Below, one piece after another: positions 1-6,051 of a DNA stretch of 6,463 bases. A program made the position numbers and the translations under genes. A model generated the notes under the pieces. It was not told where the DNA came from, did not search any database, and was given only the letters and a program-made list of their open reading frames with translations. The stretch's first letter is position 1; each line of letters begins with the position of its first letter. The stretch comes from a bacterium (GTDB lineage Bacteria; Bacillota_I; Bacilli_A; Acholeplasmatales; Acholeplasmataceae): contig JAAZUY010000032.1 of the NCBI GenBank assembly GCA_018623895.1, forward strand, positions 1 to 6,463, given 5' to 3'.

Positions 1-454
1 ATTTTGCGTGAGCAATTAAAGATTCTTCAGAAATTAAATTTGGATGCCAATCAGATGTGTTTTCATTGCCAATGGAAAGTGCCAATACAATGTTACTATA
101 TTTTTTAGAGTAATTTAACATTTTATCTAACAGCTTGTAATTTGTTTTTTTATTCTCATTAATTGAATTTTTTGAATGTCTTCCAATCCCGCTGCCGAAA
201 TGACAATTTGGATTATCTATTTCACCTTGCGGTTCTACTCCAATCATTACTCTCAAAGGGAGATCATTTTCTTCGATTATTCTAAGAACTTGATCACAGT
301 GATACGAGGTATCAAATAGTCTGATGTAATCAGTAAAAGTGCATAAAATTTTTAGATCTTCTAAAACTTCTTTATCAGAAGGAAATTTATTTAGTTTTGG
401 ACTTTGATATTTTCTGTATCCTGAATAACAGATTCCTCTTTTGATTTCAAACAT
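1..454 (-). CDS. GH17-like (COG5309-type) glycoside hydrolase, N-terminal half, cut by left window edge
   Basis: Translating the minus strand from the ATG at 454-452 gives 151 codons open to the edge of the window; the C-terminal part lies outside. The protein begins MFEIKRGICYSGYR and continues with QSPK, FPSDKEVLEDLKIL and YIRLFDTSYHCDQVLRIIEE. This is the first strands and helices of a TIM barrel as in bacterial proteins annotated as glycosyl hydrolase family 17 or exo-beta-1,3-glucanase-like. LALSIGNENTSDW (about 125-137) carries the Asn-Glu pair (N130, E131) typical of the acid/base glutamate in clan A glycosidases. There is no signal peptide, so the enzyme is probably cytoplasmic; its substrate (a beta-glucan or glucosyl-lipid sugar) is inferred only from family. 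The start is supported by GAGGTG five bases upstream. It is the downstream partner of the CPBP gene. The second catalytic Glu cannot be seen. The family call comes from memory of motifs, not a search. Confidence 0.7.
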   Translation of the reverse strand, partial: MFEIKRGICYSGYRKYQSPKLNKFPSDKEVLEDLKILCTFTDYIRLFDTSYHCDQVLRIIEENDLPLRVMIGVEPQGEIDNPNCHFGSGIGRHSKNSINENKKTNYKLLDKMLNYSKKYSNIVLALSIGNENTSDWHPNLISEESLIAHAK

Positions 455-457
455 AAT

Positions 458-464
458 TCACCTC
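458..464 (-). promoter_or_regulatory. Shine-Dalgarno GAGGTGA containing the upstream gene's stop codon
   Basis: Read on the minus strand, GAGGTGA (464 to 458) precedes the ATG at 454-452 by three bases, or by about six from the GAGG core. Its final TGA is the stop codon of the CPBP gene. The ribosome binding site of the glycosidase therefore lies inside the end of the preceding gene, which implies translational coupling. It also supports the chosen glycosidase start. Confidence 0.75.
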
Positions 465-1264
465 ATCGAAAGAATTAAAATAATTGATATTAAATTTGAT
501 AACATATGAACAAATATTGGAATAATTATATTTTTATTAAATCGTAAATAAATAAATCCGAAGACACAACCTAAAACAAAATAAGGGATGCCAGAAATAA
601 AAATTACTGAAAGACTGTTATTCATGATCTCGCTTGAAACATGAATCAATGCAAAAAATATTGAAGATAAGATAACTGCAAACATGTTTGACTTGATAAG
701 ACCAAATATAGCTTTTCTAAAAACTAATTCTTCAACTATCGGACCAATGATAACTACACTTAATATCAGAAGAAATTGACCTATGACGGGGTTATTATTT
801 GACAACATAGACTCTACAGCGATTTGATTTACTGAAACATCGTATGAGATACTAAAAAGACCTTCAAAAATTGACACGATTATTTGAGAAATAAAAGTAC
901 CAAATAAAACATACAAATATCCTGAAACCGTGTAACCAATGATTCTAAATTTAAGAGACTTTGTTAATAAAAGATCTCTATTTATATTTGTTTTTAAAAA
1001 GAAAAGCATAGGAATTAATAAAATTATATATAATAAAAAATTTAAAAGACTTAATCCAAAATTTGATAACTGTTCACTATTTGAATCATCTATAAGAAAA
1101 TTACTATCTAAAAATATAATATATATTATTGAAGATAAAATAATAGTACAAATAAAATACCAAGCTATTGAGTAAAAATAACCGACTAAGTTGTTAGGGT
1201 TTTTAATGGTTTTTAAAGAATCATTGAACATTTTTTTAAAATCAATTTTTGTATTTTCTGACAT
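458..1264 (-). CDS. CPBP family intramembrane metalloprotease-like protein
   Basis: A 268-residue membrane protein within the usual size of the CPBP (CAAX protease / bacteriocin-processing, Abi) family. About seven hydrophobic segments can be seen, near residues 27-51, 67-90, 107-132, 161-176, 194-212, 217-241 and 246-266. The family motifs are complete: EELVFR (E178, E179, R183), FALIH (F204, H208) and HMLSN (H253, N257), in the segments expected to form the metal site. It is therefore likely to be an active intramembrane endopeptidase. In bacteria such proteins process peptides, confer immunity to bacteriocins or take part in stress signalling; nothing here identifies the substrate. No peptide or transporter gene is adjacent. 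The ATG at 1264-1262 has GGTGA four bases upstream and an extended -10 promoter further up. The downstream glycosidase begins three bases after its TGA, in the same frame. Confidence 0.85.
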   Translation of the reverse strand: MSENTKIDFKKMFNDSLKTIKNPNNLVGYFYSIAWYFICTIILSSIIYIIFLDSNFLIDDSNSEQLSNFGLSLLNFLLYIILLIPMLFFLKTNINRDLLLTKSLKFRIIGYTVSGYLYVLFGTFISQIIVSIFEGLFSISYDVSVNQIAVESMLSNNNPVIGQFLLILSVVIIGPIVEELVFRKAIFGLIKSNMFAVILSSIFFALIHVSSEIMNNSLSVIFISGIPYFVLGCVFGFIYLRFNKNIIIPIFVHMLSNLISIILILSMR

Positions 1265-1278
1265 TTTTCACCGTTAAA

Positions 1279-1287
1279 ATTATATCA
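1279..1287 (-). promoter_or_regulatory. Extended -10 promoter for the CPBP-glycosidase operon
   Basis: Read on the minus strand, this is TGA followed by a perfect TATAAT (1284 to 1279), i.e. an extended -10 element (TGN-TATAAT). No good TTGACA lies 16-18 bases upstream (only a TTTAAA-like stretch), which is common for extended -10 promoters. Initiation near 1272 would leave a very short leader, with GGTGA (1273 to 1269) at or just after the start of the transcript, so the true start may lie one or two bases earlier. Confidence 0.6.
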
Positions 1288-1320
1288 TGAAAATATGACT
1301 TTAAAGGGCATCTTGCTCGA

Positions 1321-1342
1321 TAAATTCTTTTTAAGAAATTTA
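1321..1342. repeat. Imperfect inverted repeat in the divergent promoter region
   Basis: TAAATTCTT (1321-1329) and AAGAAATTTA (1333-1342) are complementary except for one extra A, around a three-base TTT centre. The right arm reaches the place where a -35 element of the rdgB promoter would lie, so an operator is conceivable. In sequence this AT-rich a chance palindrome of this size is also likely. Confidence 0.25.
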
Positions 1343-1357
1343 AAAAAGAGCTAATTA

Positions 1358-1366
1358 TGTTAAAAT
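1358..1366 (+). promoter_or_regulatory. Putative extended -10 promoter for the rdgB-kinase-984 aa gene cluster
   Basis: TGT followed by TAAAAT (1361-1366) fits an extended -10 element with one mismatch to TATAAT. TTTAAA at 1339-1344, with 16 bases of spacing, could act as a poor -35. A start about seven bases after the -10 would fall at 1373, the first base of the GTG start codon, so the transcript could be leaderless. No better -10 with room for a leader and a ribosome binding site is apparent between 1300 and 1372. Confidence 0.45.
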
Positions 1367-1372
1367 ATATAT

Positions 1373-1972
1373 GTGAAAAAAAAAATAGAAGATCTATTAA
1401 TTGCAACTCGTAATCAAGGAAAATTTAATGAATTGAAAAAGTTACTAGATCCATATGTGAAAAACATAATATCTCTAGGATCTTTAAATGACTTTGATGA
1501 AATTGAGGAAGATCAAAAAACGTATTACGGAAACTCCTTAAAGAAGGCTAAGCATTACTATGAAAAATATTTAATACCAACATTAGGAGATGACTCGGGA
1601 ATTGAAATCGATGCGTTAAATGGTTACCCTGGAATAAATTCAGCAAGAATTGAGAGTTCAGATTTAAAGAGAAATCAACTTATTATTAAAAAAATGATTA
1701 CAATTAAAAATAGGTCAGCATGTATGTATACTGTTCTTGTTTTTTATAACAAAAAACCATTTTCATTTACTGGAAAAGTCTGCGGAGAGATAACAAATAA
1801 AATTAGAGGGTACAATGGGTTTGGATATGATTCTATTTTTCTTATTAAAAAATTAAATAAAACTTATGGAGAAATGTCTTACGAAGAAAAAACAATTACA
1901 TCTCACAGGAAAATAGCGATAGAAAAATTCATAGATAAATTAAGAGGAAACTATGATGAAGAATTTAATTGA
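1373..1972 (+). CDS. rdgB: XTP/dITP pyrophosphatase (RdgB/HAM1/Ham1-like non-canonical purine NTPase)
   Basis: A cytoplasmic enzyme that hydrolyses XTP, ITP and dITP to the monophosphate and pyrophosphate, keeping deaminated purines out of DNA and RNA. At 199 residues it has normal family length. Signature blocks are in order: LLIATRNQGKFNELKKLL (8-25; family TxNxxK), EIEEDQKTYYGNSLKKA (43-59; acidic residues and NxxxKA), GDDSGIEIDALNGYPGINSARI (72-93; catalytic-base Asp in DDSG), GYNGFGYDSIF (146-156) and TSHRK (176-180). All key motifs are kept; Pro in the usual GYDPIF is Ser here. The start must be the GTG at 1373, because an in-frame TAA lies at 1361 and no in-frame ATG precedes the conserved N-terminus. 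No Shine-Dalgarno sequence is within reach. The start codon is followed by ten A's. The 3' end overlaps the kinase gene by 20 bases. Confidence 0.93.
   Translation: MKKKIEDLLIATRNQGKFNELKKLLDPYVKNIISLGSLNDFDEIEEDQKTYYGNSLKKAKHYYEKYLIPTLGDDSGIEIDALNGYPGINSARIESSDLKRNQLIIKKMITIKNRSACMYTVLVFYNKKPFSFTGKVCGEITNKIRGYNGFGYDSIFLIKKLNKTYGEMSYEEKTITSHRKIAIEKFIDKLRGNYDEEFN
1376..1385 (+). repeat. A10 homopolymer directly after the rdgB start codon
   Basis: Ten consecutive A's follow GTG and encode Lys-Lys-Lys and the first base of Ile. Loss of one A would put TAG in frame four codons after the start. Such tracts are prone to replication or RNA polymerase slippage, but A-runs of eight or nine also occur at 2081, 3121 and 3742, so a special role is not shown. 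Confidence 0.6.
1943..1947 (+). promoter_or_regulatory. Shine-Dalgarno AGAGG of the kinase gene; two candidate ATGs
   Basis: AGAGG, inside the end of rdgB, is five bases before the ATG at 1953 and eight before a second in-frame ATG at 1956. The second spacing is nearer the usual optimum, so the protein may begin at Met2. The difference is one residue and does not affect function. Confidence 0.6.
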
Positions 1973-2828
1973 AGAAATAATAAATAAAACTTCATTAGTT
2001 TTAAATTGTAAGCCCGAAGAAGTCAAAATAATTAAAAAATTAAAGGGTGGATTGAGTAATGATACTTTTCATGTTCAAGTAAAAAAAAGATCATTTACTT
2101 TTAGGAGAATAGGACAGGATGGAAATTTATTTGTTGATAGAGAAATTGAATTTCAAAATATTAAGTCAATAGATAAATTAAATTTAAGCTCTAAGGTGTT
2201 TTATTTTGATACTGAAACTGGGGATAAGATACAGGATTTTATTGAAGGAAAATCATTAGATGAATTAAATTTTAATGATTATGTAAGTGAAATATCTAAA
2301 TCTTTAAAAAAAATTCATCAAAGTAAACATGCCAATATTAATGACTACGGTCTAATAAATAGACTTAAATTATATGAAAGCTATACAAACCAACGTACTC
2401 CAAACTACCAAAAAATAAAAGCTTTATGGTTAGATTTATATAAGAAGAACTATCAATTTAATGAAAAAGTTTTCTGTCATAATGATTTACAACAATCAAA
2501 TATCATTGTAGATGATAACAAAATATTTTTTATTGATTGGGAGTATTCAGGTTATAACGAATTTTATTATGATATTGCGTCTTTTGGTAATTTAGATTTT
2601 AGACATGCATTAGTTTTGTTAGATAATTACTTAGGTAGAGAATCAACACCTGAAGAAAAAAATCATTTAAGATTTTATAGAATATATCAAACTTTGCAGT
2701 GGCATCAAGTTGCTTTGTACAAGAACAAAATTGGTCTGGGAGAAAAAATTGGAGTAGACTTTAAGTCATTAGCTATAAATTTTTTAAAAATTGCAGAAAG
2801 TTTATCGGAGTATTTATTTGAGTTATGA
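1953..2828 (+). CDS. LicA/choline kinase-like phosphotransferase (APH/ChoK fold)
   Basis: A 291-residue cytoplasmic small-molecule kinase of the aminoglycoside phosphotransferase / choline kinase superfamily. A glycine-rich phosphate loop, GGLSNDTF (32-39), is followed by FTFRRIG (48-54). Lines up with LicA-type enzymes that have an Arg in place of the usual ATP-binding Lys. The Brenner motif FCHNDLQQSNII (174-185) gives catalytic Asp178 and metal ligand Asn183. FIDWEYSGYNEFYYDIASFG (193-212) supplies the metal-binding Asp195 and the IDWEYxGxxxxxxDxA pattern of choline/ethanolamine kinases. The enzyme looks active. The substrate is probably choline, ethanolamine or another amino-alcohol, but thiamine or sugar kinases share these motifs. 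No licB, licC or licD gene is nearby to fix a pathway. The gene overlaps rdgB by 20 bases and the following gene by four (ATGA), so the three are probably co-translated. Confidence 0.82.
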   Translation: MMKNLIEEIINKTSLVLNCKPEEVKIIKKLKGGLSNDTFHVQVKKRSFTFRRIGQDGNLFVDREIEFQNIKSIDKLNLSSKVFYFDTETGDKIQDFIEGKSLDELNFNDYVSEISKSLKKIHQSKHANINDYGLINRLKLYESYTNQRTPNYQKIKALWLDLYKKNYQFNEKVFCHNDLQQSNIIVDDNKIFFIDWEYSGYNEFYYDIASFGNLDFRHALVLLDNYLGRESTPEEKNHLRFYRIYQTLQWHQVALYKNKIGLGEKIGVDFKSLAINFLKIAESLSEYLFEL

Positions 2829-5779
2829 AATTAAAAGATATATTTTCATTACCAAGAAATAGTGATAGTCTGAAAATAATTAAAGATTTTTTGGGACAAA
2901 ATTTAAATTATAAAGATAATATAGAAGTTTTTTTATTGTACTCTAAAATATTACTAGATAATTATGCATATGATGTTCTCATTAAAGAATCAAAAGAACT
3001 TTTAAAAAGGTATGAAAATTATGAGTATGATTTATTTTTGGATGAAGTATATGAGAATATTGTAGAAGCAGAAATAAAAAAAGAAAATTTTAATGAAGCA
3101 CAAATTCATTTGAATTACAGAAAAAAAAATTTACCAATTCTTAAAAGATATCGTCATTATTATCAAAGTTTAATTTTAAAAATTAAACTTCAACAGCCGT
3201 ATGAAGAGTGGCTTGGAAAATGTTTAATCGAAGATATGCCAATAGAAATTTTTGAAAAACTTTCAATTATACTCCTTGAAAAATACATAAATGATTCTAA
3301 TTATACTAGTGCACTTGAAATATATAAAAAGTTGGAAATTTATTCTCCTGAAAAACATGAAATATTTGCATATAAAATTTACGATGGGTTGAAAGATTAT
3401 AATACATTAATCCAAAGAATTGAAAAATTAAAATCAATAAGTAATAACTACGACGCTATTTTTTATCTTGCCAAATCATTTATAAAAATGCAAAATTTTC
3501 AAAAAGCAATTAATGTTGAAGTTGAAAATGAAAGTTTTATTTCCGAATGCAACAAAGCTAGTAGACTAAAGTTCTATAAATTGATGATTGATATGTATAC
3601 TATTTTAAAGAACAATCTATCCATAAATATGTATGAAAAATTAATTAAGAAATTAGATGTTAAAGATATTAAGTTAGAAGAACCAAATCAAAAAAAGTTA
3701 GAAGAAAAAAAACCAAATAAAGAAATAATTTTAGAGTCATCAAAAAAAAATGCTAGTATATTAACTATTGAGAAAATAATTAGAATGTTTGAAGATCACT
3801 CAGTCATAAAATCAAACTCTTTCAGAGAAGAACTTAGGCTTTTGTGTAAAAGTATAAATAATATTAGCAAATTTAAAACCATGTTGATATATGAGAGATA
3901 TGATAACAATTTATATTATTTTCGTAATGATAGATTGTTTGATAAGCATATTAAAAAACAAGACATTGAGGGATCTCTTCTCAATGAAGTGTCAAAAAAT
4001 AGTATAGAGGGATTTATTGAATTTGATTTTTTTAAAAAATATAACGAAATTGTAAGTTCAAAAATCTTTGAAAATATTAATTCAGTTTATTCTTATTTAA
4101 ATGACAACATTATCATAATGTATTATTTTGAAAATAAGGATAAATATTTTTTAGAACATGAAGATTTTTTGAAAGTTGCCTCAATCAATTTGATGTTTTT
4201 TCACTCTATGTATTTGAAAAATAAAAAGCATGTATTAAACACTAATGTACTAGAGAAGTTGATGTTGAATAAAGATATAAATTTAAGGATATATATTGAT
4301 GGTCAATATAAATATTCAGAAAGTGCAAAAAACATCTTTGAAATTAATAATTTTTTAGACCTCGGCAATTTCATTAAAAATATACAAATAGATTATCAAG
4401 ATAGATACAAAAAAGAATTTAAAGATTTAATATTAAATAAGAAAAAGCAATATGTTTCTTCATACAAATATAAAGAAAAATATATTAAAGAATTTTCTTC
4501 AGTATATTTCATTGGGGATAATGTTATTGCATTAAGTTATTTTGAAGACAATACAGAAAGAATAAATAAAGAAGAGAAGATCAGAAAAGACCTAATTTTA
4601 GATTCAAATTTTGGTTTTAAAAATAAGCAAGCTTTTATAAGAGAATTGCCTGAAAAACTTAAAAATAAACTCTCAATATTAAAGTTGAGTGTATCAAATA
4701 AAATCGAATACTTATATGGTAAGAGAAAATATAAAAGATATTTTAAGGAATTTTGTTTTCTAACTAACAAGATTATAAATAATAAAGATATCTATATTTT
4801 AAATGATAATAGCATAATTGTTATTATTGATTCAAACGATAAGAGAAAAACTGACAGAGTAATTAGGAGTTATGAAGAAAAAATTTATGGTTGGAAAACT
4901 AATTCTATTGATAATGAATATTTTGATCCAAAAATTGGAATAATCAGATATCCGGTTGTTACATCTGAGACAAATGTAGATGTATTACTTCAATATTTGG
5001 ATTTATCAATTCAAATTTGTAAAAAAAATAATAAAAACTATCATTTTTTTAAGTATTCAGATTATGAATATGAAAAAAAGGAGCAATTTATTATCAACGA
5101 AATAAATTACGCGATTGATCATCAAAATTTTTTAACTGGGTATAGACAAATAATCAATAAGAAAAAAAACAAAGTTTGGTTATATGAATCATTTCAATAT
5201 ATTGAAAATTTAGACATTAGTGAAAAAGATATTAGAGGCATAGCAGAAAGAAGAGATCGAATTATTTTATTTGACATGTCTCACATTGAAAAAACTTTGA
5301 GTTTTATTAGTTCAATTTATGAAAATAGTAATAAAAGTGTAAAATTTTTATTACCCTTAAGCACTAAAACTATAAAATCTCATCTTTTTTTTGAAAAAAT
5401 AAATGATATTGAAAAAATTTTAGAGAATAAAAAAGAAGTGCTACAATTTTTTATAGATATTAAAAAAAAGGATATAGAGGTTATTAAAAAGATTAAACTC
5501 TATGCTTCTAGAGGTTTTAAGATTCACACAAATGATTTAAACGCTGTCCTTTTAAATAAAGTTCATGCATATCATCATATTAATCAAAACTATGATATGG
5601 AATTTGAAACTATAATAAATTTAGCAAAAATTATTAATTCAGAAAATAAATTTTTTGTTCTTCGAAACAGTAAAAAAAACAGCAAAATATTTCATGAAGA
5701 TATTATAAATTATGTTGCAGGAGAAGAATATAGAATTCTTTCGAAAAAGCAACTTGTTGATAAGATTATAAACCAATGA
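2825..5779 (+). CDS. TPR / GAF-like / PAS-like protein with degenerate GGDEF and EAL domains
   Basis: A 984-residue soluble protein with no signal peptide or membrane segment. Residues 30-280 are helical repeats resembling TPRs (for example 75-105, 150-175, 210-236, 251-277). A Lys/Glu-rich linker spans 281-310. Residues 315-470 look GAF-like and 480-585 PAS-like, ending in FEDNTERINKEEK as PAS-to-GGDEF linkers do. At 590-740 is a GGDEF-like domain: DSNFGFKNKQAF (593-604) replaces DxLTGLxNRRxF, YLYGKRKYKRYFKEF (629-643) replaces NDxYGHxxGDxxLxxF, and IYILNDNSIIVII (656-668) replaces the strand-GGDEF-strand segment. From 750 to about 975 is an EAL-like domain: YRQIINKKKNKVWLYESF (773-790) replaces YQPIVxxxTGxxxGxEAL, keeping Glu788. 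TND (902-904) is where DDFG should be, and the usual Asn, second Glu and Lys positions are not recognisable. Neither cyclase nor phosphodiesterase activity is expected; a sensor, ligand-binding or scaffold role is inferred. It begins at an ATGA overlap with the kinase, with only a distant CGGAG (2806-2810), so translation is probably coupled. Confidence 0.68.
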   Translation: MKLKDIFSLPRNSDSLKIIKDFLGQNLNYKDNIEVFLLYSKILLDNYAYDVLIKESKELLKRYENYEYDLFLDEVYENIVEAEIKKENFNEAQIHLNYRKKNLPILKRYRHYYQSLILKIKLQQPYEEWLGKCLIEDMPIEIFEKLSIILLEKYINDSNYTSALEIYKKLEIYSPEKHEIFAYKIYDGLKDYNTLIQRIEKLKSISNNYDAIFYLAKSFIKMQNFQKAINVEVENESFISECNKASRLKFYKLMIDMYTILKNNLSINMYEKLIKKLDVKDIKLEEPNQKKLEEKKPNKEIILESSKKNASILTIEKIIRMFEDHSVIKSNSFREELRLLCKSINNISKFKTMLIYERYDNNLYYFRNDRLFDKHIKKQDIEGSLLNEVSKNSIEGFIEFDFFKKYNEIVSSKIFENINSVYSYLNDNIIIMYYFENKDKYFLEHEDFLKVASINLMFFHSMYLKNKKHVLNTNVLEKLMLNKDINLRIYIDGQYKYSESAKNIFEINNFLDLGNFIKNIQIDYQDRYKKEFKDLILNKKKQYVSSYKYKEKYIKEFSSVYFIGDNVIALSYFEDNTERINKEEKIRKDLILDSNFGFKNKQAFIRELPEKLKNKLSILKLSVSNKIEYLYGKRKYKRYFKEFCFLTNKIINNKDIYILNDNSIIVIIDSNDKRKTDRVIRSYEEKIYGWKTNSIDNEYFDPKIGIIRYPVVTSETNVDVLLQYLDLSIQICKKNNKNYHFFKYSDYEYEKKEQFIINEINYAIDHQNFLTGYRQIINKKKNKVWLYESFQYIENLDISEKDIRGIAERRDRIILFDMSHIEKTLSFISSIYENSNKSVKFLLPLSTKTIKSHLFFEKINDIEKILENKKEVLQFFIDIKKKDIEVIKKIKLYASRGFKIHTNDLNAVLLNKVHAYHHINQNYDMEFETIINLAKIINSENKFFVLRNSKKNSKIFHEDIINYVAGEEYRILSKKQLVDKIINQ

Positions 5780-5787
5780 TTGTATTA

Positions 5788-5796
5788 TGATATAAT
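5788..5796 (+). promoter_or_regulatory. Extended -10 promoter for the 65-residue gene
   Basis: TGA followed by a perfect TATAAT (5791-5796) is the same nine-base extended -10 found for the CPBP operon. No recognisable -35 is present. Initiation near 5803 would give a leader of about ten bases holding AGGTGA (5804-5809), three bases before the ATG at 5813. The small gene can therefore be transcribed independently of the upstream cluster, although no terminator separates them. Confidence 0.6.
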
Positions 5797-5812
5797 TAAA
5801 AGTAGGTGAAAA

Positions 5813-6010
5813 ATGTCTTGGAATGATGAAACATATCTAGTTGGAGAAAAAGTTAAGGTTGAAGGTGAAAAAACTCCAGGAGTTGTAACAAGGGTAGACA
5901 TAAAAAAAGGAGTAATTTTCGTATTGCACAAAAGAATGAGAGAACTCCCTTACCCTTTTCCTGAAGCAATAAACAATGGCTTGATAAAACCTGAAGTTGA
6001 GAAAAAATAA
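5813..6010 (+). CDS. Small conserved-looking protein of unknown function (65 aa), possible SH3-like barrel
   Basis: I do not recognise this protein. It is acidic and basic in turn, with no membrane segment or signal peptide. Residues 10-37 (GEKVKVEGEKTPGVVTRVDIKKGVIFVLHK) alternate hydrophobic residues with Gly turns, as in small beta-barrels of the SH3/KOW type. A proline-rich MRELPYPFPEAINNGLIKP (42-60) follows, in which aromatic and proline residues look like conserved positions. It is likely to be a real gene: it has its own TGATATAAT promoter, a strong AGGTGA ribosome binding site and a terminator at its end. The start ATG is in the same frame as the preceding 984-residue gene, separated by two TGA stops. 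A role in nucleic-acid or protein binding is a guess from the predicted fold only. Confidence 0.75.
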   Translation: MSWNDETYLVGEKVKVEGEKTPGVVTRVDIKKGVIFVLHKRMRELPYPFPEAINNGLIKPEVEKK

Positions 6011-6032
6011 ACATGTTGATGTTTATTTTTTT
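6002..6032 (+). terminator. Intrinsic terminator overlapping the stop codon of the 65-residue gene
   Basis: A perfect 13-bp inverted repeat (6002-6014 and 6019-6031) encloses a GTTG loop, and the right arm ends in a run of T's (to 6032). The left arm includes the last codons and TAA stop (6008-6010) of the gene. The stem is nearly all A-T, so it is weaker than a typical GC-rich terminator. Because both arms hold A/T runs it could work in either direction, but no minus-strand gene ends here. Confidence 0.7.
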
Positions 6033-6051
6033 GTATTATTTGAGGAATTAA

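Noticed and set aside
939..1175. Plus-strand open frame of 78 codons
   Set aside because: It lies antisense to the CPBP membrane protein gene, which has complete family motifs. It has no recognisable motif or ribosome binding site and reflects AT-rich composition.
3742..3750. A9 tract in the linker of the 984-residue gene as a phase-variation switch
   Set aside because: A-runs of eight or nine are scattered through this AT-rich coding sequence (for example 2081-2088, 3121-3129), so this one does not stand out; licA-type phase variation in Haemophilus uses tetranucleotide repeats, which are absent here.
4537..4770. Minus-strand open frame of 77 codons
   Set aside because: It is antisense inside the 984-residue gene, with no ribosome binding site and no recognisable domain.
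5780..5812. Terminator between the 984-residue gene and the 65-residue gene
   Set aside because: No inverted repeat followed by a T-run is present; the 33 bases hold the extended -10 promoter and ribosome binding site instead.
458..6010. Mycoplasma-type genetic code (TGA = Trp)
   Set aside because: Ten of ten tryptophans are TGG, no conserved gene contains an internal TGA, and the TGA ends agree with normal family lengths for RdgB and the kinase.
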